Shown in pieces: positions 1 to 7,600 of a DNA stretch of 29,840 nt. Source of the DNA: Acidobacteriota bacterium (GTDB lineage Bacteria; Acidobacteriota; Terriglobia; Terriglobales; Acidobacteriaceae); NCBI GenBank assembly GCA_003225595.1, contig QIAR01000002.1, forward strand, positions 1 to 29,840. Reading direction: 5' to 3'. The position numbers and the translations under genes were made by a program. Under the pieces are notes generated by a model that did not search any database, had not been told where the DNA came from, and saw nothing but the letters and a program-made list of their open reading frames with translations. Within the stretch, counting starts at the first letter, position 1, and each line of letters begins with the position of its first letter.

Positions 1-216
1 CACGAAGCCACGACCCATCTGCTTCATGATGAATTTATCGCCGAATGCTTTGACTGCATCGAGCTCGCCGTAGTGCCACGACCCCTTCAGGAATTGCAAC
101 ATGAGCACGCGCATGCCCTGTCCAACCGCACGCAGCGCAGTACCCATGGCGGCAGTCGTTTTGCCCTTGCCCGGACCGGTGTTGACAATGATCAGACCAC
201 GACGAACGTCCTGCAT
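1..216 (-). CDS. cobO: cob(I)yrinic acid a,c-diamide adenosyltransferase, CobO/BtuR family, N-terminal part
   Basis: The 72 visible codons run off the left edge of the window. The protein opens MQDVRRGLIIVNTG and has a P-loop GPGKGKTT at residues 14-21, followed by ALRAVGQGMRVLMLQFLKG and a MGRGF stretch near the break; this is the characteristic beginning of the CobO/BtuR (ATP:corrinoid adenosyltransferase) family. Such enzymes transfer the adenosyl group of ATP to Co(I) corrinoids during B12 synthesis or salvage in the cytoplasm. The ATG at 214-216 is the natural start because the family motif begins a few residues later; no strong Shine-Dalgarno precedes it. The family is about 180-200 aa, so more than half lies outside. 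No other cobalamin gene and no B12 riboswitch box are visible beside it. Confidence 0.9.
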   Translation of the reverse strand, partial: MQDVRRGLIIVNTGPGKGKTTAAMGTALRAVGQGMRVLMLQFLKGSWHYGELDAVKAFGDKFIMKQMGRGFV

Positions 217-428
217 AATGAAAGAATGTTCGATTGTACCTGTTCGAGGGGTTTTGCGGGCAAACACCCGCTTCCTCATCAATCAAAGCCCATTTCAGCT
301 TGGATGTGCTCTTGGTTATGCGGCTAATGCCAATGTTTTTTTCAATTTTTGGGAACCAGGGCGTGTTGCGTAGCGTAGGCATCCATGAGCCGCTCTCTCA
401 TTTTTTAAAAAAGTGTAGAGGTCTCGGA
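217..428. other. divergent intergenic region, no gene seen
   Basis: This 212-base gap separates the minus-strand cobO from the plus-strand DUF4440-like gene, so it must hold promoters for both. It contains a short GCGGG/CCCGC hairpin around 255-270 and a T-run/A-run palindrome near 401-412, but I cannot assign -35/-10 boxes with confidence. An AGAGG at 417-421 is the ribosome-binding site of the next gene. Confidence 0.5.
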
Positions 429-926
429 ATGAAACACAACAGGCTCTCATTGTTGATGTTGATCGTGGTCCTTTGCCTTGCGGCAAGGGCGCGGGCTGAC
501 GATACCAGGACACAAGTTAGCGTGCCGCTGCAGGCCAACTCCGGTGCCTCCCACGATCAGGATAGCATCCGCCAGATTCTGGAACTGGAGCGCCAGGCGA
601 AAGATGCCTCGGTCCACCGAGACGCTGCTTTCGCTGAGCGCATGCTCACGGACGATTACGTCGCCATTACCCCACTGGGCCACGTAATCACCAAGGCTGA
701 CACGATCGCCGCCCGCAGGAGTGGCCAACTGCGGTACGATTCGATCGATATCAGCGATATGGTGGTACGCGTTTACGGCAATACTGCCGTGGTGACGGCG
801 CGCGCGGAAGTAAGAGGCAAGGATCTCGGCGAGGAGTTCAACGGCCCGTACCGCTACACCCGAGTGTGGATTCGCCGGAGTGGGCATTGGCAGACGGTAA
901 GCTATCAAGCTACGATCACAAGATAA
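429..926 (+). CDS. exported DUF4440/SnoaL-like (NTF2-fold) protein
   Basis: This encodes 165 aa. Residues 1-23 are a typical Sec signal peptide: Lys/Arg start, LLMLIVVLCLAA core, and an ARA cleavage site before DD. The mature part has the DUF4440-like pattern: a helix with IRQILELERQ, then LTDDYVAITPLGHVITKAD, then beta strands with VVRVYGNTAVVTARAEV and a final YRYTRVWIRRSGHWQTVSYQAT. That ending is the hallmark of NTF2-fold proteins of the SnoaL/DUF4440 group, most of which have no known reaction. The ATG at 429 is chosen because it gives the signal peptide and has AGAGG seven bases upstream; the frame is open further upstream to 234 without a better start. It is followed by another small exported protein but the 166-base gap argues against tight coupling. 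Confidence 0.8.
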   Translation: MKHNRLSLLMLIVVLCLAARARADDTRTQVSVPLQANSGASHDQDSIRQILELERQAKDASVHRDAAFAERMLTDDYVAITPLGHVITKADTIAARRSGQLRYDSIDISDMVVRVYGNTAVVTARAEVRGKDLGEEFNGPYRYTRVWIRRSGHWQTVSYQATITR

Positions 927-1092
927 AGCCGTTAACACCTCTAGCCGTTTAACTTCAGTTCGTTATCGCCCTTTGCAAACCTTCCCGAGGCAGGGCCTTA
1001 AACAAGTTTGGATGGGGCTTGTTCTTTTCAGTCCTAAGGTCTATTCTTTCTTGCCACATATCACAATCTTTCCACTGAAAGCAGGAGGTTAC

Positions 1093-1512
1093 ATGGAGAA
1101 GAAAATACTCACTCTGTTGTTCACGTTGGTGTTTGCCTTCTCGCTGTCAATGCCGCTGTTCGCGCAGGAGGGTACCAAAAAGGAGGAAGCGAAGGAGACT
1201 CCCGCCCAGGAGAAGGCTGAGAAGGCTGAGAAGGGGCAGAAGGCCGCGAAGCAGGCCCGCTGGGAGGGCATTGTCACGAGAAGCAATAAGGATAAATCTA
1301 CCCTGACCGTTCGTCAGAGGAGCACGGGCGCCGAGAAGACGGTCCAGTACGACAGCTCGACCAAATGGACCAGCCAGGAGCATCACAGCAAAAAGGTCAA
1401 CGACATTGATGCCAGCCAGGTTAAGGACGGTGATCGTGTGATCTGCATAGGCACTTACGACAAGGATGGCGTACTGCATGCGACTCTGATCTCTAAGCGG
1501 CTCACCAACTAG
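1093..1512 (+). CDS. small exported DUF5666-like protein with Lys/Glu/Ala-rich linker
   Basis: This encodes 139 aa with an excellent ribosome-binding site (AGGAGG at 1083-1088). Residues 1-24 are a signal peptide ending PLFAQ. Residues 25-54 are a highly charged Lys/Glu/Ala segment with a repeated EKAEKAEKGQKA pattern, probably an extended or helical linker. The C-terminal 80 residues (WEGIVTRSNKDKSTLTVRQR through VKDGDRVICIGTYDKDGVLHATLISKR) resemble the small beta-rich DUF5666/OB-like domain common in acidobacterial exported proteins. Function is unknown; a periplasmic location is inferred from the signal peptide. The frame is open upstream to 973, but the Shine-Dalgarno and signal peptide fix the start at 1093. 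Confidence 0.8.
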   Translation: MEKKILTLLFTLVFAFSLSMPLFAQEGTKKEEAKETPAQEKAEKAEKGQKAAKQARWEGIVTRSNKDKSTLTVRQRSTGAEKTVQYDSSTKWTSQEHHSKKVNDIDASQVKDGDRVICIGTYDKDGVLHATLISKRLTN

Positions 1513-1532
1513 ACGAGCTTCGTCCTGTGTCG

Positions 1533-1574
1533 CAGGTTGAAACAGTGGGAGCTTCACGAAACTGGTTCAACCTG
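1533..1574 (+). other. long inverted repeat downstream of the DUF5666-like gene
   Basis: CAGGTTGAAACAGT (1533-1546) pairs with ACTGGTTCAACCTG (1561-1574) with one mismatch, leaving a 14-base loop. It begins 21 bases after the stop codon at 1512. No T-run follows on either strand, so it is not a standard intrinsic terminator; it could protect the 3' end of the mRNA. Confidence 0.5.
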
Positions 1575-1676
1575 GTTCGCAGCAATGGGTAAGAAGGCCG
1601 CCTAGTGTAGAAAGCTGGCCTCGGTGTGTTTGCATGCCAGGGCTTGAACTAAAAACTGTGCGCGCAGCACGCCCAC

Positions 1677-1841
1677 CTACGGCATCTCCACTCTATGCCG
1701 CAGGTTCGGGGTGTCTTCCGAGTCGGGCACGGATTGCTCCGCTCCTAAAAGCCGCGCGGTAATTCGCAACGCTTCAACCTCTCTTTTCACCTTTAGCAGT
1801 TCCTGCTCTTTGATCCTGAGCACTTCAATGGGATTTTTCAT
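1677..1841 (-). CDS. 54-aa coiled-coil small protein (MKNPIEVLR type)
   Basis: Reading the minus strand from the ATG at 1839-1841 gives 54 residues, MKNPIEVLRIKEQELLKVKR at the start and a stop at 1677-1679. An AGGAT lies a few bases upstream of the ATG as a plausible ribosome-binding site. Residues 4-32 form a continuous amphipathic helix with Leu/Ile/Val in heptad spacing and many Lys/Glu, i.e. a short coiled coil; the last 20 residues are polar and probably disordered. From memory, very similar tiny ORFs beginning M(K/R)NPIEVLR.KEQELL..K.EVEALR occur repeatedly in acidobacterial genomes, which is why I believe this one is real despite its size. Function is unknown; oligomerisation or binding to another coiled coil is an inference. 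Its neighbours (an exported protein and rlmH) give no clue. Confidence 0.65.
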   Translation of the reverse strand: MKNPIEVLRIKEQELLKVKREVEALRITARLLGAEQSVPDSEDTPNLRHRVEMP

Positions 1842-1965
1842 GACACATCCTATGCTGTAATCATAAATTACGAGCCGGACTTTTCGGCTGATTGACTGTA
1901 AATTCCTGGGGCTCTCCCGAACACATCACGAAGGTGCAGTGTAAATTTGGCGAGCGATACGCACC

Positions 1966-2409
1966 CTAGTGTCCCAAATGATAAGGATGGCCCTTGAGAA
2001 TGGTAAACGCACGGTAGAGTTGCTCCAGGAGCACGATTCGCGCCAATTCGTGCGCCAGCGTCATCTTGCCCAATGAAATTCTAAAAGCAGCAGCCTTTCT
2101 CGCCACATCGGTAAACCCGTCTGTCGGACCTATGGCGAACAGTAGCGGCTGTGGATTGCGATCCTGCTGATCTCTTATGAATTTTGCGAACTCCTCGGAG
2201 GATAGCTGTTTGCCGCCTGCGTCGATCAGAATTAAGCTATGCGCCGGCCGCGTGCCGCTCCTTTGCTTAAATCTCAGTAGCACGGTCTCATCGGCCAGTG
2301 TTAGCCCTTCCACTTCGGCATAGCGCGAAATTCGCTTCAAATAATCTTCGGTCAGCGCCTGGATGGCTGGGTCTTTGGTTTTACCGATCCAGGCAACTTT
2401 GATTTTCAC
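1966..2409 (-). CDS. rlmH: 23S rRNA (pseudouridine1915-N3)-methyltransferase RlmH
   Basis: This encodes 147 aa, slightly under the usual 150-160. It is the SPOUT-class enzyme that methylates pseudouridine 1915 in helix 69 of 23S rRNA on assembled 70S ribosomes, using SAM. Diagnostic features are the N-terminal MKIKVAWIGKTKDPAIQAL strand-helix, the SAM-binding loop LLFAIGPTDGF (residues 89-99), the MTLAHELARIVLLEQLYRA helix, and the C-terminal HPYH motif (141-144). The start is a GTG at 2407-2409; no clear Shine-Dalgarno is present. The SAM-loop reads IGPTDG where many homologues have IGGPEG/IGGSDG, a minor variation. In many bacteria rlmH directly follows rsfS; here a methyltransferase gene and a repeat-rich spacer separate them. 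Confidence 0.93.
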   Translation of the reverse strand: MKIKVAWIGKTKDPAIQALTEDYLKRISRYAEVEGLTLADETVLLRFKQRSGTRPAHSLILIDAGGKQLSSEEFAKFIRDQQDRNPQPLLFAIGPTDGFTDVARKAAAFRISLGKMTLAHELARIVLLEQLYRAFTILKGHPYHLGH

Positions 2410-2418
2410 GCGAAGAAT

Positions 2419-2586
2419 TTAACCACAGAAGATGAACCACAAAGGACACGAAGGGACACAAAGGAGGTTCTTCAGAGCCAACGGCTCGGAACGCCGAATC
2501 GCCGCTTACAGCGCTTTCCTCGTGTGACTTCGGGGCCTTCGTGGTTGCATTTTTTCGGCTGTGACCCTCTGTGTCCTGTAGGGTTA
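2419..2586. repeat. imperfect inverted repeat built on ACCACARAGGACAC-type units
   Basis: The gap between rlmH and the methyltransferase holds purine-rich units on the left (AACCACAGAAG, AACCACAAAGGACACGAAGG, GACACAAAGG at about 2421-2464). Related sequence lies in inverted orientation on the right (CCTTCGTGGTT at 2537-2547; CCCTCTGTGTCCTGTAGGGTTAA at about 2565-2586). The right arm ends inside the stop codon of the methyltransferase gene. The two arms are only partly complementary. I recall units of this kind as dispersed intergenic repeats in several soil bacteria; that is memory, not shown here. Confidence 0.5.
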
Positions 2587-3426
2587 AAGTTTCTTGCCCG
2601 AGCCGAACACCAAGACTGCGCCAAAGTTCACGTTGCTACCATCCCAGTACTCACGAATCGCTGCATGGACGTCCGCGTTTACGCGCTTCCACTCGTGCCT
2701 GGGGACTCGCTCCAGTAATGAACGAAATGGCACCGAGATCGATTGTCCATACTCCCAGACCTCCTCTACCGTTCCGGGCCAGGTCCAGGGAACGGTGCGT
2801 GTCTCTTCTTCCACCTCGGCAAACCCTGCTTTCCGCAATGCGGTCGAAAGATGACCGGGGGTGGAGAACTTGAATGGGTCCTGCGAACCCGGCGCAATCG
2901 CTGGTCCGCCGACGCGCTTCACGACCACACCCATGGTGCTTGACCAGTACGGCTGCTCAAATGGGCCCCACGCGAGAAAGCAGGCTCGCGCTCCAGGCCG
3001 GAGTACGCGGTGAACTTCCCTCAATGCTTTGTCGGTATCGGCGAAAAACATCACGCCGAAGCGGCAGGTCGCGAGATTGAAAGTATTGTCGCGAAACGGC
3101 AGCGCATGCGCGTCAGCCTGCTGTGTGGAAAAATTACTTAGCCCGCGTTGTTGTCCCCGCTCTCGGGCAACTTCCAGAAGCTCTGCGCTCAGGTCCACCG
3201 CCACGACTTGCCCCTCCGGGCCAACGTCGCCTGCCAGGCTGATCCCCGGCTCTCCGGTGCCACTGGCCAAATCCAGGACATGCATCCCCTGCTGCGGGCG
3301 AGCATACTCGACTAGCGCATCCGTCGCGGCGCGCCCCATCGCGGCCGACTTCATCTTCCATTTTTCCACAGCAATCAGCCGGTACGACGCGCCCCACTGC
3401 GGCTTGGAAGATTCGACGGGATTCAT
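2584..3426 (-). CDS. class I SAM-dependent methyltransferase, UbiE/COQ5-like
   Basis: This encodes 280 aa. Residues 48-61 carry motif I (HVLDLASGTGEPG), residues 74-83 motif post-I with the acidic D78 that binds the ribose of SAM, residues 104-112 motif II (ADAHALPFRD) and 141-149 the VLRPGARAC motif III region. This is the standard Rossmann-like methyltransferase fold closest to the UbiE/Methyltransf_11 group. The substrate cannot be read from sequence. The N-terminal WGASYRLIAVEKWKMKSAAMGRAATDALVEYA helix is reminiscent of a subgroup of small-molecule methyltransferases. The ATG at 3426 gives a normal family length; there is no clear ribosome-binding site. It lies 86 bases after rsfS and 174 before rlmH on the same strand, so it looks inserted into a conserved housekeeping cluster. 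Confidence 0.8.
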   Translation of the reverse strand: MNPVESSKPQWGASYRLIAVEKWKMKSAAMGRAATDALVEYARPQQGMHVLDLASGTGEPGISLAGDVGPEGQVVAVDLSAELLEVARERGQQRGLSNFSTQQADAHALPFRDNTFNLATCRFGVMFFADTDKALREVHRVLRPGARACFLAWGPFEQPYWSSTMGVVVKRVGGPAIAPGSQDPFKFSTPGHLSTALRKAGFAEVEEETRTVPWTWPGTVEEVWEYGQSISVPFRSLLERVPRHEWKRVNADVHAAIREYWDGSNVNFGAVLVFGSGKKL

Positions 3427-3512
3427 GGAAAATTTGGGAAAGTGTGATCAGAGATGTTGCCAGCAATGAACGCCTGCCGAACGCATGCAACCTGGTAGGC
3501 ACGCCGAACCGT

Positions 3513-3932
3513 CTAGGCCCGCTTCCTTCTGCCACTCGTAATCATCGCGCGCTTCCGCTTGCCAGGACCAGCCGCAAGTTCGGCGAGGCCCAGCCGCTTG
3601 GCCGATTTCCACAGACGCTCCAGGTCGTAGTACTTGCGTGCTTTTTCCGAAAATACGTGCACTACGAAATCGACGTAGTCGAGTAGCACCCACTCGGCCT
3701 TCTTATAGCCTTCGACATGTGCGGGCCGCAAATCGGCCTTTCGCAAACGCTCTTCAACCTCATCAGCGATTGCCTGAATCTGCCGTGGGTTTGTCCCGCT
3801 GCACACCACAAAATAATCGGTAAATGCTCCAGCGGCCTTCTCCAGCTCCAGAACAGTAATCTCTTCGGCTCTTTTCTCCTGGCAGGCGCTGATTACCTCC
3901 GATACCTGACGCTTCAGATCGTTCTTTCTCAT
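3513..3932 (-). CDS. rsfS: ribosomal silencing factor RsfS (Iojap family)
   Basis: This encodes 139 aa. RsfS binds ribosomal protein uL14 on the large subunit and blocks joining of the small subunit when nutrients run low. The Iojap signature is clear: KRAEEITVLELEKAAGAFTDYFVVCSGTN at residues 20-48, QIQAIADEVEERLRK at 51-65 and the WVLLDYVDFVVHVFSEKARKYYDLERLW block at 81-108. The C-terminal tail after residue 118 is basic and lower-complexity (GPGKRKRA, GRRKRA), longer than in minimal homologues. The ATG at 3930-3932 lies directly behind a GAGG that is too close to be ideal. It follows nadD on the same strand as in most bacteria, though with a 174-base gap containing heptad repeats. Confidence 0.93.
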   Translation of the reverse strand: MRKNDLKRQVSEVISACQEKRAEEITVLELEKAAGAFTDYFVVCSGTNPRQIQAIADEVEERLRKADLRPAHVEGYKKAEWVLLDYVDFVVHVFSEKARKYYDLERLWKSAKRLGLAELAAGPGKRKRAMITSGRRKRA

Positions 3933-3937
3933 GCCTC

Positions 3938-3965
3938 ATTAGTCGGCAGTCATTAGTCGTTGGTC
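3938..3965. repeat. heptanucleotide-period repeat, four units ending in GTC
   Basis: Four consecutive 7-mers read ATTAGTC, GGCAGTC, ATTAGTC, GTTGGTC, followed by a weaker fifth unit. They lie just upstream of the rsfS start in the nadD-rsfS gap. Similar 7-base-period arrays occur at 7351-7378, about 8661-8680 and 15866-15886. No coding potential is seen in the rest of this 174-base gap. Confidence 0.55.
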
Positions 3966-4106
3966 TGTCATTGTAGCTGACCGGATCGGCCACAGCCAGC
4001 CCAGTCGACTTTCGTTTTCGGAATCCCCCTGGCCATCATTCCTCTCACTCGCAAGGACACTGCCGTTCCGCGACGACAAACGAGTAGCCAACAATGACCA
4101 AAGAGT

Positions 4107-4823
4107 TCAAGTTTTGTACAGCTCCATCTTCCTGATGTATTCCGCCACTGCCGGATCGAGAAATTTCTTCAGCGGCTTGCCTTTGGACGCAGCTTCACGG
4201 ATTGCAGTTGCCGAGATGTCCTGATGCACGCCTTCCAGGAGATGCACTGTCGCTCCCGGAAGCACCAAGTCACCTTTTGCAGCCTGCTTGTGGAAGGGCT
4301 TGGTTACGGCGGCGGAGGGACGCAGATCCCCAGGCAACGCATTCGCCACATCCGCAAGTGAATATCCGGGGCGGCTGGCAACGATGAATTCGCATTCCTG
4401 AAACAGCGCTTCTGCTTCGTGCCACGTCGCAATCTCGCGAAATGCATCAATGCCGATCAGAAAAAAAACACGATCACTCTTTCGCAGCCTCTGTTTGAGT
4501 CGCCGCACAGTGTCGATGGAATAATTTGCCCCTGCCGGGGACTCATGTTCCTTTTGCCAGGCCGCCTTGCCGAGTGGACCGGTGACGACTGTTCCCGGCG
4601 CGTCCAGCAGCGACGGCAAGAATGACTTCACAGCAGCCGTCGCCAGCGCCACCATCGCATACCGATGAAAATACGACGAAAACGGCTGCCGCTTGTGGGG
4701 TGGGATGTTTGCCGGAACAAAGTAAATCCGCTTGAGCTCATAACGATCGAGGCTGGCGCGCGCCAGCGCGATATGGCCGCAATGAACGGGATCAAAGGTT
4801 CCGCCGAATAAACCTATATTCAT
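4107..4823 (-). CDS. nadD: nicotinate-nucleotide adenylyltransferase NadD
   Basis: This encodes 238 aa. NadD joins nicotinate mononucleotide and ATP to give deamido-NAD in the cytoplasmic NAD synthesis pathway. The nucleotidyltransferase signature is intact: GGTFDPVHCGH at residues 7-17, PPHK at 41-44, the substrate-proximal GIDAF around 124-128, and the second signature ISATAIR at 203-209. The protein is about 25 residues longer than E. coli NadD, mainly from a longer segment around residues 68-100 before YSIDTVRRLK. The ATG at 4823 starts right at the first beta strand (MNIGLFGG), so it is firm although no good Shine-Dalgarno is seen. It heads the nadD-rsfS-(methyltransferase)-rlmH run and is divergent from the histidine kinase gene. 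Confidence 0.94.
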   Translation of the reverse strand: MNIGLFGGTFDPVHCGHIALARASLDRYELKRIYFVPANIPPHKRQPFSSYFHRYAMVALATAAVKSFLPSLLDAPGTVVTGPLGKAAWQKEHESPAGANYSIDTVRRLKQRLRKSDRVFFLIGIDAFREIATWHEAEALFQECEFIVASRPGYSLADVANALPGDLRPSAAVTKPFHKQAAKGDLVLPGATVHLLEGVHQDISATAIREAASKGKPLKKFLDPAVAEYIRKMELYKT

Positions 4824-5068
4824 GTGCGCTGTTCAGAACTGGTGGCTAGTTTCATGGTTTGTCCTCCCTGTTGCAAGTTTTTGTTCCATCTTGGCTGAAG
4901 ATCGCGCCTTCCACAACCCGTCATGATATCCATATCGCTGCGCTGATCAGTTGTTGCCAAGATTCTTGCCCGGAACACTCGTCCATCTGGCGTGGGTCAA
5001 TCGGGCAAGCATTGAGTGAACTACCGTAACTCGCCCATTTCGTGTTGGGGCAATAAGATTTCCCCTGT

Positions 5069-7348
5069 ATGCGACTGAACCTCCCCCTTCTTCGCACACG
5101 GCACGTCCCTCCTGACCGCGCGCCAATCTTGCGCTACGGAGTGGCGGTCCTCAGCACCACTCTAGCTCTAATTCCCTCACTGCTTCTTGCGGACATCGTC
5201 GAAAGCCGACTTGTCGTCTTTGCCGTGGCTGTCATGGTTAGTGCTTGGTATGGAGGGTGGAAACCTGGGCTGGTAGCCACTTCTTTTGCCCTGACGGTGA
5301 GCTCATACTTCTCGCTTTCCGGCGAGCACTCCCCGACCGAATATCGTCGCGCGATCATTCACTTGTTTCTGTTTGTGATTGTCGCGGTGCTCATCTGCTG
5401 GTTCAATGCCGCACTGCGAGCGGCGCAGGAAGGTCTCCGCCGCTCCGAAATCAATTTCCGCTCCCTGGTCACCAACGCTCCCTATGGCATCTGCCGCTGT
5501 GATGCAAGTGGAACCCTGCTCGACGTCAATCCGGCGCTGGCTTCGATGCTTGGTTACAGCGGCGCAAAGGAGCTGATTGGCCGACATTTGGCCACGCTTT
5601 ACGGGGATGCGCAACAGTGGTTCCAACTCGCCGATTATTTTCGCTCGCTAAAGGAGTTTAATGGCCTGGCCGCCGAATGGGTGCGGAAAGACGGCACCTC
5701 CACCGTGGTGCGCATTTCTGGCCGCAAGATCCGCGATGAGGCCAACGCGACCTCGTACGAGCTGTTCACTGAGGATGTCACCGAACGGCGTGCGCTCGAG
5801 CAGCAACTTCGACAGTCACAAAAAATGGAAGCTATCGGACGGCTCGCGGGCGGGGTCGCACACGATTTTAACAATCTGCTGATGGTGATCTCCGGGTATT
5901 CTGAGTTCCTGCTCGAGCGCCTCGGCCTTGATGCCGCCTTGCGCGGCCCCGCCCAGGAGATCGCTAATGCTGCGGAACGGGCCACTTCACTTACTCGTCA
6001 GCTTCTGGCCTTCAGCCGCAAACAAATGCTCGCACCCAAGGTCCTCGACCTCAACGCCGTGGTCACGGAAAACCTAAAGATGCTTAACCGGCTGATAGGC
6101 GAAGATGTCGATCTAGTTATGGTCCCTGGCACCGACATCGGCGCGGTGAAAGCTGACCCCGGCCAAATCGAGCAAGTCATCATGAACCTCGCAGTCAATG
6201 CGCGCGACGCCATGCCTCAGGGCGGGAGACTCACCATCGAAACTGCCAACGCCACGCTCGACGAAAGCTATGCGCGTTTCCACGCTCCAGTGACGCCCGG
6301 CGAATACGTCATGCTTGCCATCAGCGACACCGGTTCGGGCATGGACTCGGAAACGCAGTCGCACATCTTCGAGCCATTTTTCACCACTAAGGGTCCCAAG
6401 GGAACCGGCCTGGGCCTCTCGACCGTGTACGGCATTGTCAAGCAAAGCGGCGGCTATATCTGGGTCGACAGCGAGCCCGGCAAAGGTACGACCTTCAGAA
6501 TATATCTGCCGCGTGCCACCGAAACTGGTGAGCAACCCGCTTCACAACCCACTGTTGCTGCAGTAAGGCCTGACCGCGGCATGGAAACCATTCTGCTAGT
6601 GGAAGACGAATCCAACCTACGCAGGCTGGTCCGCCAATATCTGGAGAACCAGGGCTATGTGGTTCTCGAGGCCGCGGGCGGCGCTGCTGCTATTCACCTT
6701 GCAGTTGTACACACCGGCCCCATTCACCTGCTGTTGACCGACGTCATCATGCCGGGAATGAACGGGCGCGAACTGGCGCAACGCATTTCTTCGCTGCGTC
6801 CGACCACGAAGGTGCTTTACATGTCGGGCTATACGGAGAATGCGATTGCTCACAACGGCACTCTGCATGCCGGTATCACCCTGCTTCAGAAGCCCTTTAC
6901 GCTGCCCGCACTCAAGCAAAAAGTGCGGGAGATGCTCGATTCCGAACTGCCCACCCAGGAGGTGATTATGCCTGCTCGCAAATCCGAACCAGCTCAGGCC
7001 AAGAGTGTGGGACGCAAAATCCCTGCCTTCCGCGCCCAGCGTTTCAATCTTCAACTACCGCTGCGCTATCGCCGCTTGGGCGAACCGGGCTGGCGAAAGG
7101 GAACTACAGAGAACATCAGCCGTTCCGGCCTGTTGTTCCGCGCCGAAGAAGCACTCCAACCCAATGCTCAAGTGGAAATTAATCTGGTGCTGCCGGTTGA
7201 GATCGCCGGCCTCGCCGCAACCGAAGTTGTCTGCCGCGGCGAAGTTGTCCGGTCCGTCCAGGCAGGAGCTGAGTCAGTGAGCCCAGCGCTGGCAGCAAAG
7301 ATTTTGCAATATCACTTCCAGCACGGCTCCCAAATGCCGCACGCTTAG
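5069..7348 (+). CDS. membrane hybrid histidine kinase: TM sensor (DUF4118-like)-PAS-HisKA-HATPase-receiver-PilZ
   Basis: This encodes 759 aa. Residues 22-112 contain about four hydrophobic segments resembling the DUF4118 membrane module of KdpD-type kinases. Residues 125-243 are a PAS domain (FRSLVTNAPYGICRCDASGTLLDVNPA...). The HisKA helix has the phospho-acceptor His265 in GGVAHDFNNLL. The ATPase domain has the N box (QVIMNLAVNARDAM, 369-382), G1 (DTGSGMD, 420-426), F box (FEPFF) and G2 (GTGLGL, 445-450). A receiver follows at about 507-625 with D558 as phosphorylation site and K608. Residues 652-735 are a PilZ domain with NISRSG (682-687), matching the (D/N)xSxxG half of the c-di-GMP site; the arginine half is only RAQR (655-658) instead of RxxxR. 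The output is therefore probably intramolecular. The ATG at 5069 has no strong ribosome-binding site. It stands alone, divergent from nadD. Confidence 0.9.
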   Translation: MRLNLPLLRTRHVPPDRAPILRYGVAVLSTTLALIPSLLLADIVESRLVVFAVAVMVSAWYGGWKPGLVATSFALTVSSYFSLSGEHSPTEYRRAIIHLFLFVIVAVLICWFNAALRAAQEGLRRSEINFRSLVTNAPYGICRCDASGTLLDVNPALASMLGYSGAKELIGRHLATLYGDAQQWFQLADYFRSLKEFNGLAAEWVRKDGTSTVVRISGRKIRDEANATSYELFTEDVTERRALEQQLRQSQKMEAIGRLAGGVAHDFNNLLMVISGYSEFLLERLGLDAALRGPAQEIANAAERATSLTRQLLAFSRKQMLAPKVLDLNAVVTENLKMLNRLIGEDVDLVMVPGTDIGAVKADPGQIEQVIMNLAVNARDAMPQGGRLTIETANATLDESYARFHAPVTPGEYVMLAISDTGSGMDSETQSHIFEPFFTTKGPKGTGLGLSTVYGIVKQSGGYIWVDSEPGKGTTFRIYLPRATETGEQPASQPTVAAVRPDRGMETILLVEDESNLRRLVRQYLENQGYVVLEAAGGAAAIHLAVVHTGPIHLLLTDVIMPGMNGRELAQRISSLRPTTKVLYMSGYTENAIAHNGTLHAGITLLQKPFTLPALKQKVREMLDSELPTQEVIMPARKSEPAQAKSVGRKIPAFRAQRFNLQLPLRYRRLGEPGWRKGTTENISRSGLLFRAEEALQPNAQVEINLVLPVEIAGLAATEVVCRGEVVRSVQAGAESVSPALAAKILQYHFQHGSQMPHA

Positions 7349-7350
7349 GG

Positions 7351-7378
7351 AGTGGTCAGTGGTCGGTGGTCGGTGATC
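7351..7378. repeat. heptanucleotide tandem repeat AGTGGTC x4
   Basis: Three bases after the histidine kinase stop codon, four 7-base units follow each other: AGTGGTC, AGTGGTC, GGTGGTC, GGTGATC. The rest of the 252-base gap to obgE (converging genes) shows looser echoes such as CAGTGATC, and a CCTAGC/GCTAGG hairpin at 7514-7532, but no gene and no T-tailed terminator. Confidence 0.7.
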
Positions 7379-7600
7379 ACGCGTTTAGCGGTCTTCAGTG
7401 ATCAATAGCTAGCAGTCGTAGAAGTATCTGGCGCCAACCGAGTCGCGAGCAGTGCCGACTTTCAGGGTCGAAGAGCGGTCTGTGGGCAGAATTCAGCATC
7501 GAACAGTAAATCACCTAGCAAGCAGAGCTAGGGCGGCCATTCATGCCAGCCATACGCGTTTTCTCTGTACTCTCTGCGGGAGCTTGGCGATCTATGCCGT

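Noticed and set aside
217..428. Possible cobalamin riboswitch upstream of cobO
   Set aside because: No B12-box-like sequence and no extended leader structure could be found; the gap is short and shared with a divergent gene.
1533..1680. tRNA-like fragment around GGTTCAACC
   Set aside because: No cloverleaf, anticodon arm or acceptor stem can be drawn; it is part of the inverted repeat.
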